Source: JAZKDW01 sp040387375 (lineage in GTDB: Bacteria; Pseudomonadota; Gammaproteobacteria; Burkholderiales; Burkholderiaceae_D). Taken from it: a stretch of 64,000 nt of DNA. Shown piece by piece: positions 26,815 through 35,820 of the stretch (the first letter of the stretch is position 1; each line of letters begins with the position of its first letter). Location: assembly GCA_040387375.1 (NCBI GenBank), contig JAZKDW010000003.1, positions 34,751-98,750 on the forward strand, given 5' to 3'. Position numbers and translations under genes: made by a program. Under the pieces are notes generated by a model. That model was not told where the DNA came from. It saw only the letters and a list, made by a program, of their open reading frames with translations, and did not search any database.

Positions 26815-27314
26815 TGAACACATTGCGACGCATGCTGCGTCATCTCTTTACAACGACAGCGGATGGGCGGCGCGCATTTCCACCGGCCGCGCTCAAAGCC
26901 ATTCAGGCTGCGATCGCCAGCGGCGAGGCCATGCATCGTGCGGAAGTGCGCCTGATCGTCGAACCCGCGCTGTCCTTGCAGGACGTTCTGAGAGGCGAGA
27001 CGTCGCGCGAACGGGCGCGGGAATTATTCACGCAATATCGGATCTGGGATACCGAAGAAAATAGCGGCGTACTGATTTATATCAATCTGGCGGACCACAA
27101 GGTCGAGATCATCGCCGACCGCACGATCGGCCGCCTGGTCAGTGCAGCGGACTGGCAGGCAGTGTGTCTTACGATGACCAAAGATTTCGCACGCGGTGCG
27201 TACCAGGAAAGTGTTCTTGCCGCACTCGATCAGCTGAATTCATTGCTGCAGTCGCATTTACCTGCGGATGGCGCGCGCGAGAATCAATTGTCGAACCGTC
27301 CGATCATCCTTTGA
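26814..27314 (+). CDS. Second TPM-domain protein, no signal peptide
   Basis: A 166-residue protein with a shorter TPM domain: AIASGEAMHRAEVRLIVEP, then WDTEENSGVLIYINLADHKVEIIADR. It lacks an obvious signal peptide or membrane helix, so it probably acts at the cytoplasmic face or with the upstream TPM protein. Start and stop overlap by a base (TAATG). The lemA-TPM-TPM order recurs in Betaproteobacteria. Confidence 0.85.
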   Translation: MNTLRRMLRHLFTTTADGRRAFPPAALKAIQAAIASGEAMHRAEVRLIVEPALSLQDVLRGETSRERARELFTQYRIWDTEENSGVLIYINLADHKVEIIADRTIGRLVSAADWQAVCLTMTKDFARGAYQESVLAALDQLNSLLQSHLPADGARENQLSNRPIIL

Positions 27315-27421
27315 CAAGGGCAGACGGCGCACTATTCTTTCCGGTCGGCTAGCCGGCAAGCTGTGCATGCGCTCGACATTACGCGACCCGCTCCCTCGAC
27401 CCCGTGTTGCGGATGGTGACT

Positions 27422-28849
27422 TCAGCCGCGTTCGAACACCCATTGCAGCAGCGCATCCTGCGCTTCCTGTGCCGCGGGCGCTGCGCGGTGATTAATAATG
27501 GACACGACCGCATATCGCTTGCCGGATGCGGCCAGCACATAACCTGCGATCGCCCGTACGTCGTTCAGGCTGCCGGTCTTGATGTGCGCGTTGCCGGCAA
27601 CGCTGCGGGTTTTCAGACGCTGGCGCATCGTCCCGTCGTAACCGGCCAAGGGCATCGACGAAATGAATTCCGGCATGGTTGGCGACTGATACGCGGCAAC
27701 CAGCATGCGCCCTAGGGTGGCGGCGGAGATCCGTTCATTGCGCGACAGGCCCGATCCGTTTTCGATGACAAGCTCCGGCGCATCGATTCCCTTGTTCGCC
27801 AGCCAGGACTTGATTGCCCGCGCACCGCGTTCGGGATTCGCCGGCAATTTGAAAATATCGGCGGCGATCGTCAGCAGCAGCTGGCGCGCCATCACATTAT
27901 TGCTGTACTTGTTCATGTCCCGGATTACTTCTGGCAAGGTGGTCGATTCCCACTCGCTCACCAGCCGCGCCCCGGCCGGCGTTACACCATTCCTGACCTC
28001 GCCCTTGAAGGTGCCACCCAGATCAGCCCATACCTGGCGGAACACGGCGCCAAAATATTGAGTGTGCGTCATTTGATAAGGATGGACATACCAGGTTTTT
28101 TCGCCGCACGAGGCAGCGTAGGTGCCGCGGAAACTGGTTCCGGCGCCATTGAAGCTTGCCTGCAGCTTGCCTTTCCAGTCACCACATTCGCCGCCCACCA
28201 GGCGCGGCGCGATTACCGGGTAGGCTGCGACAGGCGGATCGACCATGATTTTCGCCTGGCCACCGGCCTGATCCGGCACAAACCGAAAACCGAATGACTT
28301 GTAATTGAGCAGCAGGGCATCCGGTCCGGCATTATAGGATTTCAGCGGATCGCCATCGAACACGGCCGGATCATAAAAACCTTCTTCGAACACGCTGCGG
28401 TCGAGCAGCACATTGCCGCGAATGTCGCGTATGCCTTTGCTGCGGATCTGGCGCAGGAACAGCCAGAAATTTTCCAGCACCAGCTTGGGATCGCCGCCGC
28501 CCTTGATGATCAGGTCGCCCTGCAGCACATCGCCGGACATCACACCACCGGCATAAGCCTGCGTTTTCCAGGTAAACGTCGGGCCCAGCAATTCGAGTGC
28601 CGCATTGCTGGTCACAAGCTTCATCGTCGATGCCGGATTAAGCGGCGCTGCTGCGTTCAATGCGATCAGCGCCTGGTTCGACCCGACTTCCTGGACAAAC
28701 GCGCCAACCGCAGCAAGCGGAATGCCGGCACGTTTCAACGCATCGGTGACAGGCAAGGGCAAGTCTTGCGACAGTACGTGATGACTGAATGAACACATCA
28801 TCATCAAAAACAACAGGCGGAACGCCGGCAGACTCTTTGAGATTTGCAT
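27422..28849 (-). CDS. dacB: D-alanyl-D-alanine carboxypeptidase/endopeptidase (PBP4 family)
   Basis: About 475 residues of a periplasmic penicillin-binding protein that trims and cleaves peptidoglycan cross-links. A signal peptide ends near HHVLSQ. The catalytic serine motif is STMK, the second motif SNN (KYSNNVMA) and the third KTG (HIKTGSL), in correct order and spacing for PBP4. The ATG at 28849 (MQISKSLP) gives a normal signal peptide; the frame is open further upstream. Confidence 0.93.
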   Translation of the reverse strand: MQISKSLPAFRLLFLMMMCSFSHHVLSQDLPLPVTDALKRAGIPLAAVGAFVQEVGSNQALIALNAAAPLNPASTMKLVTSNAALELLGPTFTWKTQAYAGGVMSGDVLQGDLIIKGGGDPKLVLENFWLFLRQIRSKGIRDIRGNVLLDRSVFEEGFYDPAVFDGDPLKSYNAGPDALLLNYKSFGFRFVPDQAGGQAKIMVDPPVAAYPVIAPRLVGGECGDWKGKLQASFNGAGTSFRGTYAASCGEKTWYVHPYQMTHTQYFGAVFRQVWADLGGTFKGEVRNGVTPAGARLVSEWESTTLPEVIRDMNKYSNNVMARQLLLTIAADIFKLPANPERGARAIKSWLANKGIDAPELVIENGSGLSRNERISAATLGRMLVAAYQSPTMPEFISSMPLAGYDGTMRQRLKTRSVAGNAHIKTGSLNDVRAIAGYVLAASGKRYAVVSIINHRAAPAAQEAQDALLQWVFERG

Positions 28850-28965
28850 AGGATTGAAAATAGTGTGACGATGCATTATCCCATGCGCCAGGAGACCCTC
28901 ACCATGAAGTCGACGCAAAAAGCCGCGCTCGTGACCCGAACTGCCGATCCGATCGGACTGGCCCG

Positions 28966-29925
28966 ATGATTCCCTACCTCACCGGTTCCCAATTGCGCAG
29001 TGCCCTGCCCTACCCGACGCTGATCGATGCGCTGCGGCTGGCGTTCCAGCAGACCACAGTGGCGCCGACACGCCACGTGCATACCCTGTCTGAAGAGGAT
29101 GCATCGGTTTTGCTGTTGATGCCGGTCTGGCAACCGGCAGGCAACATGGGCGTCAAGCTGGTGACGGTCGCGCCTGCCAACCCCGCAAGGCAACTGGCGA
29201 CCGTGCATTCGATTTTCATCCTGTTCGATACCACCACAGGTGTGCCGATTGCGATGCTGGATGGCGAGGAACTGACCTTGCGCCGCACGGCCGCGGCATC
29301 GGCGCTGGCATCGACTTACCTGTCGCGGTCCGACAGCAAGTCGCTGCTGGTGGTCGGCACCGGCAAACTCGCACCCTACATGGCCGCAGGCCATTGCGCC
29401 GTGCGGCCGATCAGCACCATTTCCGTATGGGGCCGCTCCGCGGACCATGCGGAACAGACGATACGCCAGCTGCACGGCCTCGATCTGCCTGATGGCGTGA
29501 CTATCGAACGTGCTACCGATCTGGAATGGGCTGCGCGCGATGCCGACATCATCACCTGCGCCACCACCAGCACGGCGCCGATCGTGTTAGGCGACTGGAT
29601 CCGCCCCGGCACCCATGTCGATCTGGCTGGCGGCTTCAAGCCGGACATGCGGGAAGCCGATGACCGCCTGCTGGCAAGAGCGACCATATTTGTCGACACG
29701 TTTGCCGGCGCGCTGGCCGAAGCGGGTGACCTGATCCAGCCCATGGCGGCAGGCCATCTGCAGCGTGAGGCGATAGTCGCCGAACTGGCCGACCTCGCCG
29801 CCGGCCGCCACAAAGGCAGATCGAATGTGCAGGAAATCACCGTTTTCAAATCAGTCGGGACCGGCATCGAAGATCTGTGCGCGGCCAATCTAGCGTGGGC
29901 ATACGCGCACCGTAAAGCGGCATGA
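28966..29925 (+). CDS. Ornithine cyclodeaminase / mu-crystallin family protein
   Basis: A 319-residue NAD(P)-binding enzyme of the ornithine cyclodeaminase superfamily. ELTLRRTAAASALA carries the conserved Arg-Thr region, and LLVVGTGKLAPYMAAGH the dinucleotide-binding loop. HVDLAGGFKPDMREAD and VFKSVGTGIEDL complete the signature. Members act as ornithine cyclodeaminases, ketimine reductases or pyrroline-carboxylate reductases; the substrate cannot be decided here. It stands alone before groESL. Confidence 0.88.
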   Translation: MIPYLTGSQLRSALPYPTLIDALRLAFQQTTVAPTRHVHTLSEEDASVLLLMPVWQPAGNMGVKLVTVAPANPARQLATVHSIFILFDTTTGVPIAMLDGEELTLRRTAAASALASTYLSRSDSKSLLVVGTGKLAPYMAAGHCAVRPISTISVWGRSADHAEQTIRQLHGLDLPDGVTIERATDLEWAARDADIITCATTSTAPIVLGDWIRPGTHVDLAGGFKPDMREADDRLLARATIFVDTFAGALAEAGDLIQPMAAGHLQREAIVAELADLAAGRHKGRSNVQEITVFKSVGTGIEDLCAANLAWAYAHRKAA

Positions 29926-30051
29926 GGTCCCTGTCCGGCACCTGAGAATCGCAGCGTGCGCCGTGCAGTGCGGCATCGTTTTCAGTTATTACAATCCCAT
30001 CATTAACGGCATGGCGCCTTTGTCATTTTTCAAATAAATTTATATCTACGC

Positions 30052-30080
30052 TTGAAAAACATGACAACCGTCCCTATACT
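30052..30080 (+). promoter_or_regulatory. groESL promoter
   Basis: The -35 box TTGAAA (30052-30057) and -10 box TATACT (30075-30080) are separated by 17 bp, an excellent sigma-70 promoter. The same -35 reads CTTGAAA, the heat-shock sigma-32 consensus, but the matching -10 (TCCCTATA, 13 bp spacing) is imperfect. Dual control is possible. Confidence 0.75.
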
Positions 30081-30106
30081 TAGCACTCGTTGGTAGAGAG
30101 TGCTAA
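30080..30106 (+). promoter_or_regulatory. CIRCE element (HrcA operator)
   Basis: A perfect TTAGCACTC-N9-GAGTGCTAA inverted repeat. It overlaps the last base of the -10 box and the transcription start, so HrcA binding would block the groESL promoter outside heat shock. Confidence 0.97.
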
Positions 30107-30217
30107 TAACGCCCTGACCTTCAGAATATTCCAGTGTGGTAGAGCTGCATTGTGAATTCAGACTTGCAGCAGCTTTGCCGCAAATAATCATAACCTATTG
30201 TAATTAAAGGAGTTTCT

Positions 30218-30508
30218 ATGAACCTTCGTCCTCTGCACGATCGCGTCATCGTCAAGCGCCTCGACCAGGAAACCAAAACTGCGTCCGGCCTGATCATCCC
30301 TGAAGCTGCTGCTGAAAAGCCGGATCAAGGCGAAGTGCTGGCTGTTGGCAATGGCAAAATCCTCGAAGACGGCAAAGTACGCCCTCTCGATGTCAAGGTC
30401 GGTGACCGCGTCCTGTTCGGCAAATATTCCGGCCAGGCAGTCAAGGTTGAAGGCGACGAACTGCTCGTGATGCGCGAAGAAGACATCATGGCAATCGTCC
30501 AGAAGTAA
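30218..30508 (+). CDS. groS: Co-chaperonin GroES
   Basis: A 96-residue lid of the GroEL chamber. MNLRPLHDRVIVKRLD opens the beta-barrel, the mobile loop around TKTASGLIIPEAAAEKP contacts GroEL, and GDRVLFGKYSG is typical. The start follows AAAGGAG. It forms an operon with groEL 50 bp downstream under CIRCE control. Confidence 0.98.
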   Translation: MNLRPLHDRVIVKRLDQETKTASGLIIPEAAAEKPDQGEVLAVGNGKILEDGKVRPLDVKVGDRVLFGKYSGQAVKVEGDELLVMREEDIMAIVQK

Positions 30509-30558
30509 TACGCGATACGTAATACGTAATCCAATCGAATAATTAAGGAGTAACGAAC

Positions 30559-32211
30559 ATGGCTGCTAAAGAAGTTATATTCGGCGATGCCGCCCGTGCC
30601 AAGATGGTCGAAGGCGTCAACATTCTGGCTAACGCCGTCAAAGTCACCCTGGGCCCTAAAGGCCGTAACGTCGTGCTCGAGCGCTCATTCGGCGCCCCGA
30701 CCGTTACCAAGGATGGCGTGTCGGTTGCCAAGGAAATCGAACTGAAGGACAAGCTCCAGAACATGGGCGCGCAAATGGTCAAGGAAGTTGCTTCCCGCAC
30801 CAGCGACAACGCAGGTGACGGCACCACGACCGCTACCGTGCTGGCGCAGGCGATTGTCCGCGAAGGCATGAAATTTGTCGCCGCCGGCATGAACCCGATG
30901 GACCTGAAGCGCGGCATCGACAAGGCAGTTGCTGCTACTGTCGAAGAGCTGGCAAAAATCGCCAAGCCTTGCACCACCACTAAGGAAATCGCTCAAGTCG
31001 GCGCGATCTCGGCTAACTCCGATTATTCGATCGGCGAGCGCATCGCTGAAGCGATGGAAAAAGTCGGCAAGGAAGGTGTCATCACTGTTGAAGACGGCAA
31101 ATCCCTGAACGACGAACTCGATATCGTTGAAGGCATGCAGTTCGACCGTGGTTACCTGTCCCCGTACTTCATCAACAATCCAGAAAAACAAACGGCTGTC
31201 CTCGACAACCCGTTCGTTCTGCTGTACGACAAAAAAATCTCCAACATCCGTGATCTGCTGCCGGTACTGGAACAAGTCGCCAAAGCCGGTCGTCCACTGC
31301 TGATCATCGCAGAAGACATCGAAGGCGAAGCACTCGCTACTCTGGTCGTCAACAACATCCGTGGCATCCTGAAAACCTGCGCCGTAAAAGCGCCTGGTTT
31401 CGGCGATCGCCGCAAGGCAATGCTGGAAGATATCGCCATCCTGACGGGCGGCCAGGTCATCGCTGAAGAAGTTGGCCTGACACTGGAAAAAATCACCTTG
31501 GCCGACCTTGGCCAAGCCAAGCGCGTCGAAGTGGGCAAAGAAAACACCATCCTCATCGACGGTGCCGGTCAAGCTGCTGCAATCGAAGCGCGCGTCAAGC
31601 AGATCCGCGTCCAGATCGAAGAAGCGACTTCGGACTACGATCGTGAAAAGCTGCAAGAGCGCGTTGCAAAACTCGCCGGCGGCGTTGCAGTGATCAAAGT
31701 CGGTGCTGCTACCGAAGTTGAAATGAAAGAGAAAAAAGCGCGCGTTGAAGATGCACTGCACGCAACCCGTGCTGCGGTTGAAGAAGGCATTGTTCCTGGC
31801 GGCGGCGTTGCCCTGCTGCGCGCACGTGCCAACATCACTGTCAAGGGCGACAACCCTGACCAGGACGCTGGCATCAAGATCGTTCTGCGCGCAATGGAAG
31901 AGCCGCTGCGCATGATCGTTCAAAACGCCGGTGACGAAGCATCCGTCGTGGTTGCCAAAGTACTCGAAGGCAAAGGTAACTTCGGTTACAACGCTGCCAA
32001 CGGCACCTACGGCGACATGGTTGAAATGGGCGTTCTGGATCCAGCCAAGGTGACACGTTCGGCATTGCAAAATGCTGCATCGATCGCTTCGCTGATGCTG
32101 ACCACCGATTGCATGGTTGCCGAAGCTGCTGAAGACAAGCCAGCTGGTGGTGGCATGGGCGGCGGCATGGGTGGCATGGGCGGCATGGGTGGCATGGACG
32201 GCATGATGTAA
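30559..32211 (+). CDS. groL: Chaperonin GroEL
   Basis: A 550-residue chaperonin forming the double-ring folding chamber. The N-terminal AAKEVIFGDAARAKMVEGVN, nucleotide site DGTTTATVLA and hinge/equatorial GGGVALLRA are typical. The C-terminal tail ends in Gly-Gly-Met repeats, the normal chamber tail. Ribosome site AAGGAG. It is the single groEL copy in view. Confidence 0.98.
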   Translation: MAAKEVIFGDAARAKMVEGVNILANAVKVTLGPKGRNVVLERSFGAPTVTKDGVSVAKEIELKDKLQNMGAQMVKEVASRTSDNAGDGTTTATVLAQAIVREGMKFVAAGMNPMDLKRGIDKAVAATVEELAKIAKPCTTTKEIAQVGAISANSDYSIGERIAEAMEKVGKEGVITVEDGKSLNDELDIVEGMQFDRGYLSPYFINNPEKQTAVLDNPFVLLYDKKISNIRDLLPVLEQVAKAGRPLLIIAEDIEGEALATLVVNNIRGILKTCAVKAPGFGDRRKAMLEDIAILTGGQVIAEEVGLTLEKITLADLGQAKRVEVGKENTILIDGAGQAAAIEARVKQIRVQIEEATSDYDREKLQERVAKLAGGVAVIKVGAATEVEMKEKKARVEDALHATRAAVEEGIVPGGGVALLRARANITVKGDNPDQDAGIKIVLRAMEEPLRMIVQNAGDEASVVVAKVLEGKGNFGYNAANGTYGDMVEMGVLDPAKVTRSALQNAASIASLMLTTDCMVAEAAEDKPAGGGMGGGMGGMGGMGGMDGMM

Positions 32212-32261
32212 TGTTTTCCGGTGAAGCGCCTGCATGGGTTCTTCACCGGATTTGCTGTCAT

Positions 32262-32290
32262 GAAAAAAGCTCGCTTAGGCGAGCTTTTTA
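32262..32290 (+). terminator. Intrinsic terminator of groESL
   Basis: AAAAAAGCTCGC pairs with GCGAGCTTTTT across a TTAG loop, followed by a T-tract, 50 bp after the groEL stop. It also has an A-rich side and may act for the convergent gene. Confidence 0.85.
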
Positions 32291-32308
32291 TTTGGTACAG
32301 GACAGCTT

Positions 32309-33091
32309 TTATTTTTTCCAGCCGGGCGCACGCTTGTCGATAAATGCCTGCACGCCTTCCAGCGCCGCATCATCCATCATGTTGCATGCCATCGTCTGCC
32401 CGGCCAGTTGATACGCGGCGCTTATCCCCATTTCCAGCTGCTGATAAAACAGATGTTTGCCCATCGCGACTGCGACTGCCGGTTTGGCCAGGATACTGGC
32501 CGTGAGAGTGCCGATTTCCGCGTCCAGCATGTCTGCCGCCGCCACCCGATTGATCAGGCCGCGCTGTTTTGCGGTCTCGGCATCGATGAACTCCCCTGTC
32601 AACAGCATTTCCATCGCCTGCTTGCGTCCGATATTGCGCGATAGTCCCACCGAGGGCGTCGAGCAGAACAAACCGTAATTCACGCCGGACACCGCAAATT
32701 TTGCATCCGCCGAGGCAACCGCAAGATCACACATAGCCACCAGCTGGCATCCGGCTGCGGTCGCGATGCCCTGCACCCGCGCGATCACCGGCTGCGGCAT
32801 TTTCTGAATCGTCAGCATCATCTTGCTGCACTGGTTGAACAGCGCCTGGTAGTACGCAGCGGAGGGCGTGGCGCGCATCTGCTTCAGGTCATGTCCGGCG
32901 CAAAATGCCTTGCCGGCCGCGGCCAGCACGATCACACGAATGTTTTTATCCCTGGCCGCCGTCTCCAGTTCCGCCTGCAATGCCGACATCATCTCTTGCG
33001 ACAGCGGATTAAATTTGTCGCCACGATTGAGCGTGAGGGTGACTACGTTGTCTGACAAGGATTTCAGAACGAATGGTGCGTCCATGCTCAC
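32309..33091 (-). CDS. Enoyl-CoA hydratase/isomerase family protein (crotonase fold)
   Basis: A 260-residue crotonase-family enzyme, usually hydrating 2-enoyl-CoA. FCAGHDLKQMRA forms the first oxyanion-hole strand and IATAAGCQLVAMCDLAVAS the second. One of the usual catalytic Glu positions is not obvious, so a related activity is possible. It lies 21 bp downstream of ylqF on the same strand and just after the groESL terminator. Confidence 0.85.
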   Translation of the reverse strand: MSMDAPFVLKSLSDNVVTLTLNRGDKFNPLSQEMMSALQAELETAARDKNIRVIVLAAAGKAFCAGHDLKQMRATPSAAYYQALFNQCSKMMLTIQKMPQPVIARVQGIATAAGCQLVAMCDLAVASADAKFAVSGVNYGLFCSTPSVGLSRNIGRKQAMEMLLTGEFIDAETAKQRGLINRVAAADMLDAEIGTLTASILAKPAVAVAMGKHLFYQQLEMGISAAYQLAGQTMACNMMDDAALEGVQAFIDKRAPGWKK

Positions 33092-33112
33092 TCCGGGAAG
33101 TTGCGGAAAAAA

Positions 33113-34024
33113 TCAGTCGTCGCGGGCGCCATCCGCATCCACCACATCCAATGCCGGCGGCGGCACATAACTGGCGAGCAAGGCGATCCGGCTCTGCGGT
33201 GTTTCAAGGCTGATGCGGCCCAGTATGCCGCTACGATAATCCTGCAGCAGCGTGTGGGCCGCCTTTTCCAGATCGGGCTCGCCACCCTTGAGGCGGAATC
33301 CGCGCCGTTTGGCGATGCCTTCGACGACACTCACGCCGTCGATTCCCTCGGTCGGAAAACCATAACGGGCGGCGACCAATGGGGAGTATCGTTCCAGCAG
33401 CAGGTCGGCCAGGAAGGTCGCCACTTCCTCTTCGATCAGGGCATTACTGCCGATCGCATGGCTGGCCGCCAGCATCAGACCATCGCTAGGATGTGCGATC
33501 TTTGGCCACAGCATGCCGGGGGTATCGACCAGCACGATGTTATTTCCCAAATACAGCCGCTGCTGCATCTTGGTCACCGCCGGTTCATCACCCACCTTGG
33601 CCACACGCTTCTTGAGCAGCGCATTCATCAGCGTCGACTTGCCGACATTGGGAATCCCCATGATCATGATCCGCAGCGGCTTCAACGCCGTGCCGCGATG
33701 GGGCGCAATTTTCAGCGCCAGGCCGGGAATTTTTGCGACATCGGCAGGTTTCTTGCAACTCAGCGCTACCGCATGCACATCCTTCTGCTGGTTGTAATAT
33801 TCGATCCACGCCTTGGTGGCCGCGGGATCGGCAAGATCGCTCTTGTTCAGGATTTTCAGGCAGGGCCGCTGACGAAACAGGCGGAGCTCCTCGATCATGG
33901 GATTGCAACTCGCCTGCGGCACTCGGGCGTCGAGCACCTCGATCACCAGATCGGTCTTTTCCATGGACTCCGCCGCCTTTTTGCGGGCGGCGTTCATGTG
34001 ACCGGGGAACCATTGTATGGACAT
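33113..34024 (-). CDS. ylqF: Ribosome biogenesis GTPase YlqF/RbgA
   Basis: A 303-residue circularly permuted GTPase assisting late large-subunit assembly. Motif order is G4 (NKSDLADP near residue 59) before G1 (GIPNVGKSTLMNAL near 120) and G3 (VDTPGMLWP near 162), the diagnostic permutation. The start MSIQWFPGHMNAARKK is the family signature. Confidence 0.94.
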   Translation of the reverse strand: MSIQWFPGHMNAARKKAAESMEKTDLVIEVLDARVPQASCNPMIEELRLFRQRPCLKILNKSDLADPAATKAWIEYYNQQKDVHAVALSCKKPADVAKIPGLALKIAPHRGTALKPLRIMIMGIPNVGKSTLMNALLKKRVAKVGDEPAVTKMQQRLYLGNNIVLVDTPGMLWPKIAHPSDGLMLAASHAIGSNALIEEEVATFLADLLLERYSPLVAARYGFPTEGIDGVSVVEGIAKRRGFRLKGGEPDLEKAAHTLLQDYRSGILGRISLETPQSRIALLASYVPPPALDVVDADGARDD

Positions 34025-34094
34025 GCGTGACTTAATTAGGAATCAGGACGCCATTTTACCCGCTGGCGTATGCCGGCAACGAAAGACCTATGTT

Positions 34095-35732
34095 CTACAC
34101 GTCAATCGCGGCGACCGCACCCGCCTTTTGCCGCAATTCGAACTTCTGGATTTTCCCGGTCGACGTTTTAGGCAACGTCCCAAACACAACCGCACGCGGC
34201 ACCTTGAAACCCGCCAGATGCAATTTGCAATGGGCGATCACTTCCTGATCGGTCATGGTGACGCCTGGTTTCAGTTCGATGAACGCACACGGCGTCTCCC
34301 CCCATTTATTGCTCGGCATTGCCACCACCGCCGCCGCCATCACTGCCGAATGACGGTACAACACATCCTCAACCTCCAGGCTGGAGATATTTTCACCGCC
34401 CGAAATGATGATGTCCTTGCTGCGGTCCTTGATCTTGATGTAACCATCCGGATGGATTACGCCCAGGTCACCCGAATGAAACCAGCCGCCGGCGAACGCT
34501 TCTTGCGTAGCTTGCTGGTTTTTCAGATAACCCTTCATCGTGATATTCCCGCGAAACATAATCTCGCCCATGGTTTCTCCGTCCGCAGGCACCCGTTCCA
34601 TCGTCTCCGGATGCAGCACCGTGACTGCCTCCTGCAAGGTATAACGCACGCCCTGGCGCGCATTGAGCCGGGCGCGCTCGCCAATATCGACAGTATCCCA
34701 TTCCTCCTGCTTTTCGCACACGACTGCCGGTCCATACACTTCGGTCAATCCATACACATGGACCAGGTCGAAACCCATTTCCTCCATGCCTTCGATCATC
34801 GATGCCGGCGGCGCGGCGCCAGCCACCATGGCCGACACCTTGTGTGTCACGCCCGCGCGCAGTGCAACGGGCGCATTCAGGATCAGTGAATGGACGACAG
34901 GCGCACCGCAGTAATGCGACACCTTGTGTTGACGGATCGATTCCCATATCGCGGCGGCATCAACCCGGCGCAAGCAAACATTGACTCCGGCCTGGGCGGC
35001 AATCGACCATGGAAAACACCAGCCGTTGCAATGGAACATGGGCAGCGTCCACAGATATACCGGATGACGCGGCACCGACCATACCAGCAGGTTCGACACC
35101 GCGTTGAGGTAAGCCCCGCGATGATGCACCACCACACCTTTCGGATTGCCGGTGGTGCCCGACGTGTAATTCAAACCGATCGCGTTCCATTCGTCAGACG
35201 GATTGTTCCACGCAAAGCCGGGATCGCCGCCGGCAATGAACGCTTCATATTCAATCTCACCGATGCGCGAGCCGGGACCATCGTATTCGGGATCATCGAC
35301 ATCGACGACCGGGATTTTTTTACCGCTCATGGCGAGCGCTTCCCGCATCGTCGCTGAAAACTCACGATCGACGATCACCAGCTTCGCATCCCCGTGCTGC
35401 AGCATGAAGGCGATCGACTCGGCATCGAGCCGCGTATTGAGCGTATTGAGCACCGCGCCGGTCATCGGAACACCGAAGTGTGCATCGATCATCGGCGGTG
35501 TGTTGGGCAACATCACCGCAACGGTATCGTTGTTGCCGACGCCATGCCTTGTCAATGCCGATGCCAGGCGGCGGGCGCGCTCATATGCCTGTGCCCAGTT
35601 CAGGCGCAATGCGCCGTGAATGACTGCCGGGCGATGTGGATAAACACTCGCCGCGCGCTCGATGAAGCTCAAGGGCGTAAGCGGTGTGTAGTTCGCCTTG
35701 TTCTTGTCGAGGCCGTTGTCGAATTGGTTCAT
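34095..35732 (-). CDS. AMP-dependent acyl-CoA synthetase
   Basis: A 545-residue adenylate-forming enzyme, activating a carboxylic acid as acyl-AMP and then acyl-CoA. The P-loop YTSGTTGNPKGVV, the LTEVYGPAV-type aromatic motif, the hinge IKDRSKDIIISGGENISS and the catalytic Lys in KTSTGKIQKF are all present. It resembles the medium-chain/methylmercaptopropionate CoA-ligase group; the substrate is not decidable. It is downstream of the HDAC-family gene on the same strand. Confidence 0.92.
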   Translation of the reverse strand: MNQFDNGLDKNKANYTPLTPLSFIERAASVYPHRPAVIHGALRLNWAQAYERARRLASALTRHGVGNNDTVAVMLPNTPPMIDAHFGVPMTGAVLNTLNTRLDAESIAFMLQHGDAKLVIVDREFSATMREALAMSGKKIPVVDVDDPEYDGPGSRIGEIEYEAFIAGGDPGFAWNNPSDEWNAIGLNYTSGTTGNPKGVVVHHRGAYLNAVSNLLVWSVPRHPVYLWTLPMFHCNGWCFPWSIAAQAGVNVCLRRVDAAAIWESIRQHKVSHYCGAPVVHSLILNAPVALRAGVTHKVSAMVAGAAPPASMIEGMEEMGFDLVHVYGLTEVYGPAVVCEKQEEWDTVDIGERARLNARQGVRYTLQEAVTVLHPETMERVPADGETMGEIMFRGNITMKGYLKNQQATQEAFAGGWFHSGDLGVIHPDGYIKIKDRSKDIIISGGENISSLEVEDVLYRHSAVMAAAVVAMPSNKWGETPCAFIELKPGVTMTDQEVIAHCKLHLAGFKVPRAVVFGTLPKTSTGKIQKFELRQKAGAVAAIDV

Positions 35733-35820
35733 CGCGAATGGATAAGGTAGGTAATGTGTTGATTAAAATGCGGACTGGCGAGCCAGGATCGGCAACGCGA
35801 CTTCCTTAAACAGAAAAGAC

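Noticed and set aside
30685..32235. A 516-codon minus-strand frame opposite groEL
   Set aside because: GroEL is certain on the plus strand; this antisense frame is a codon-bias artefact.
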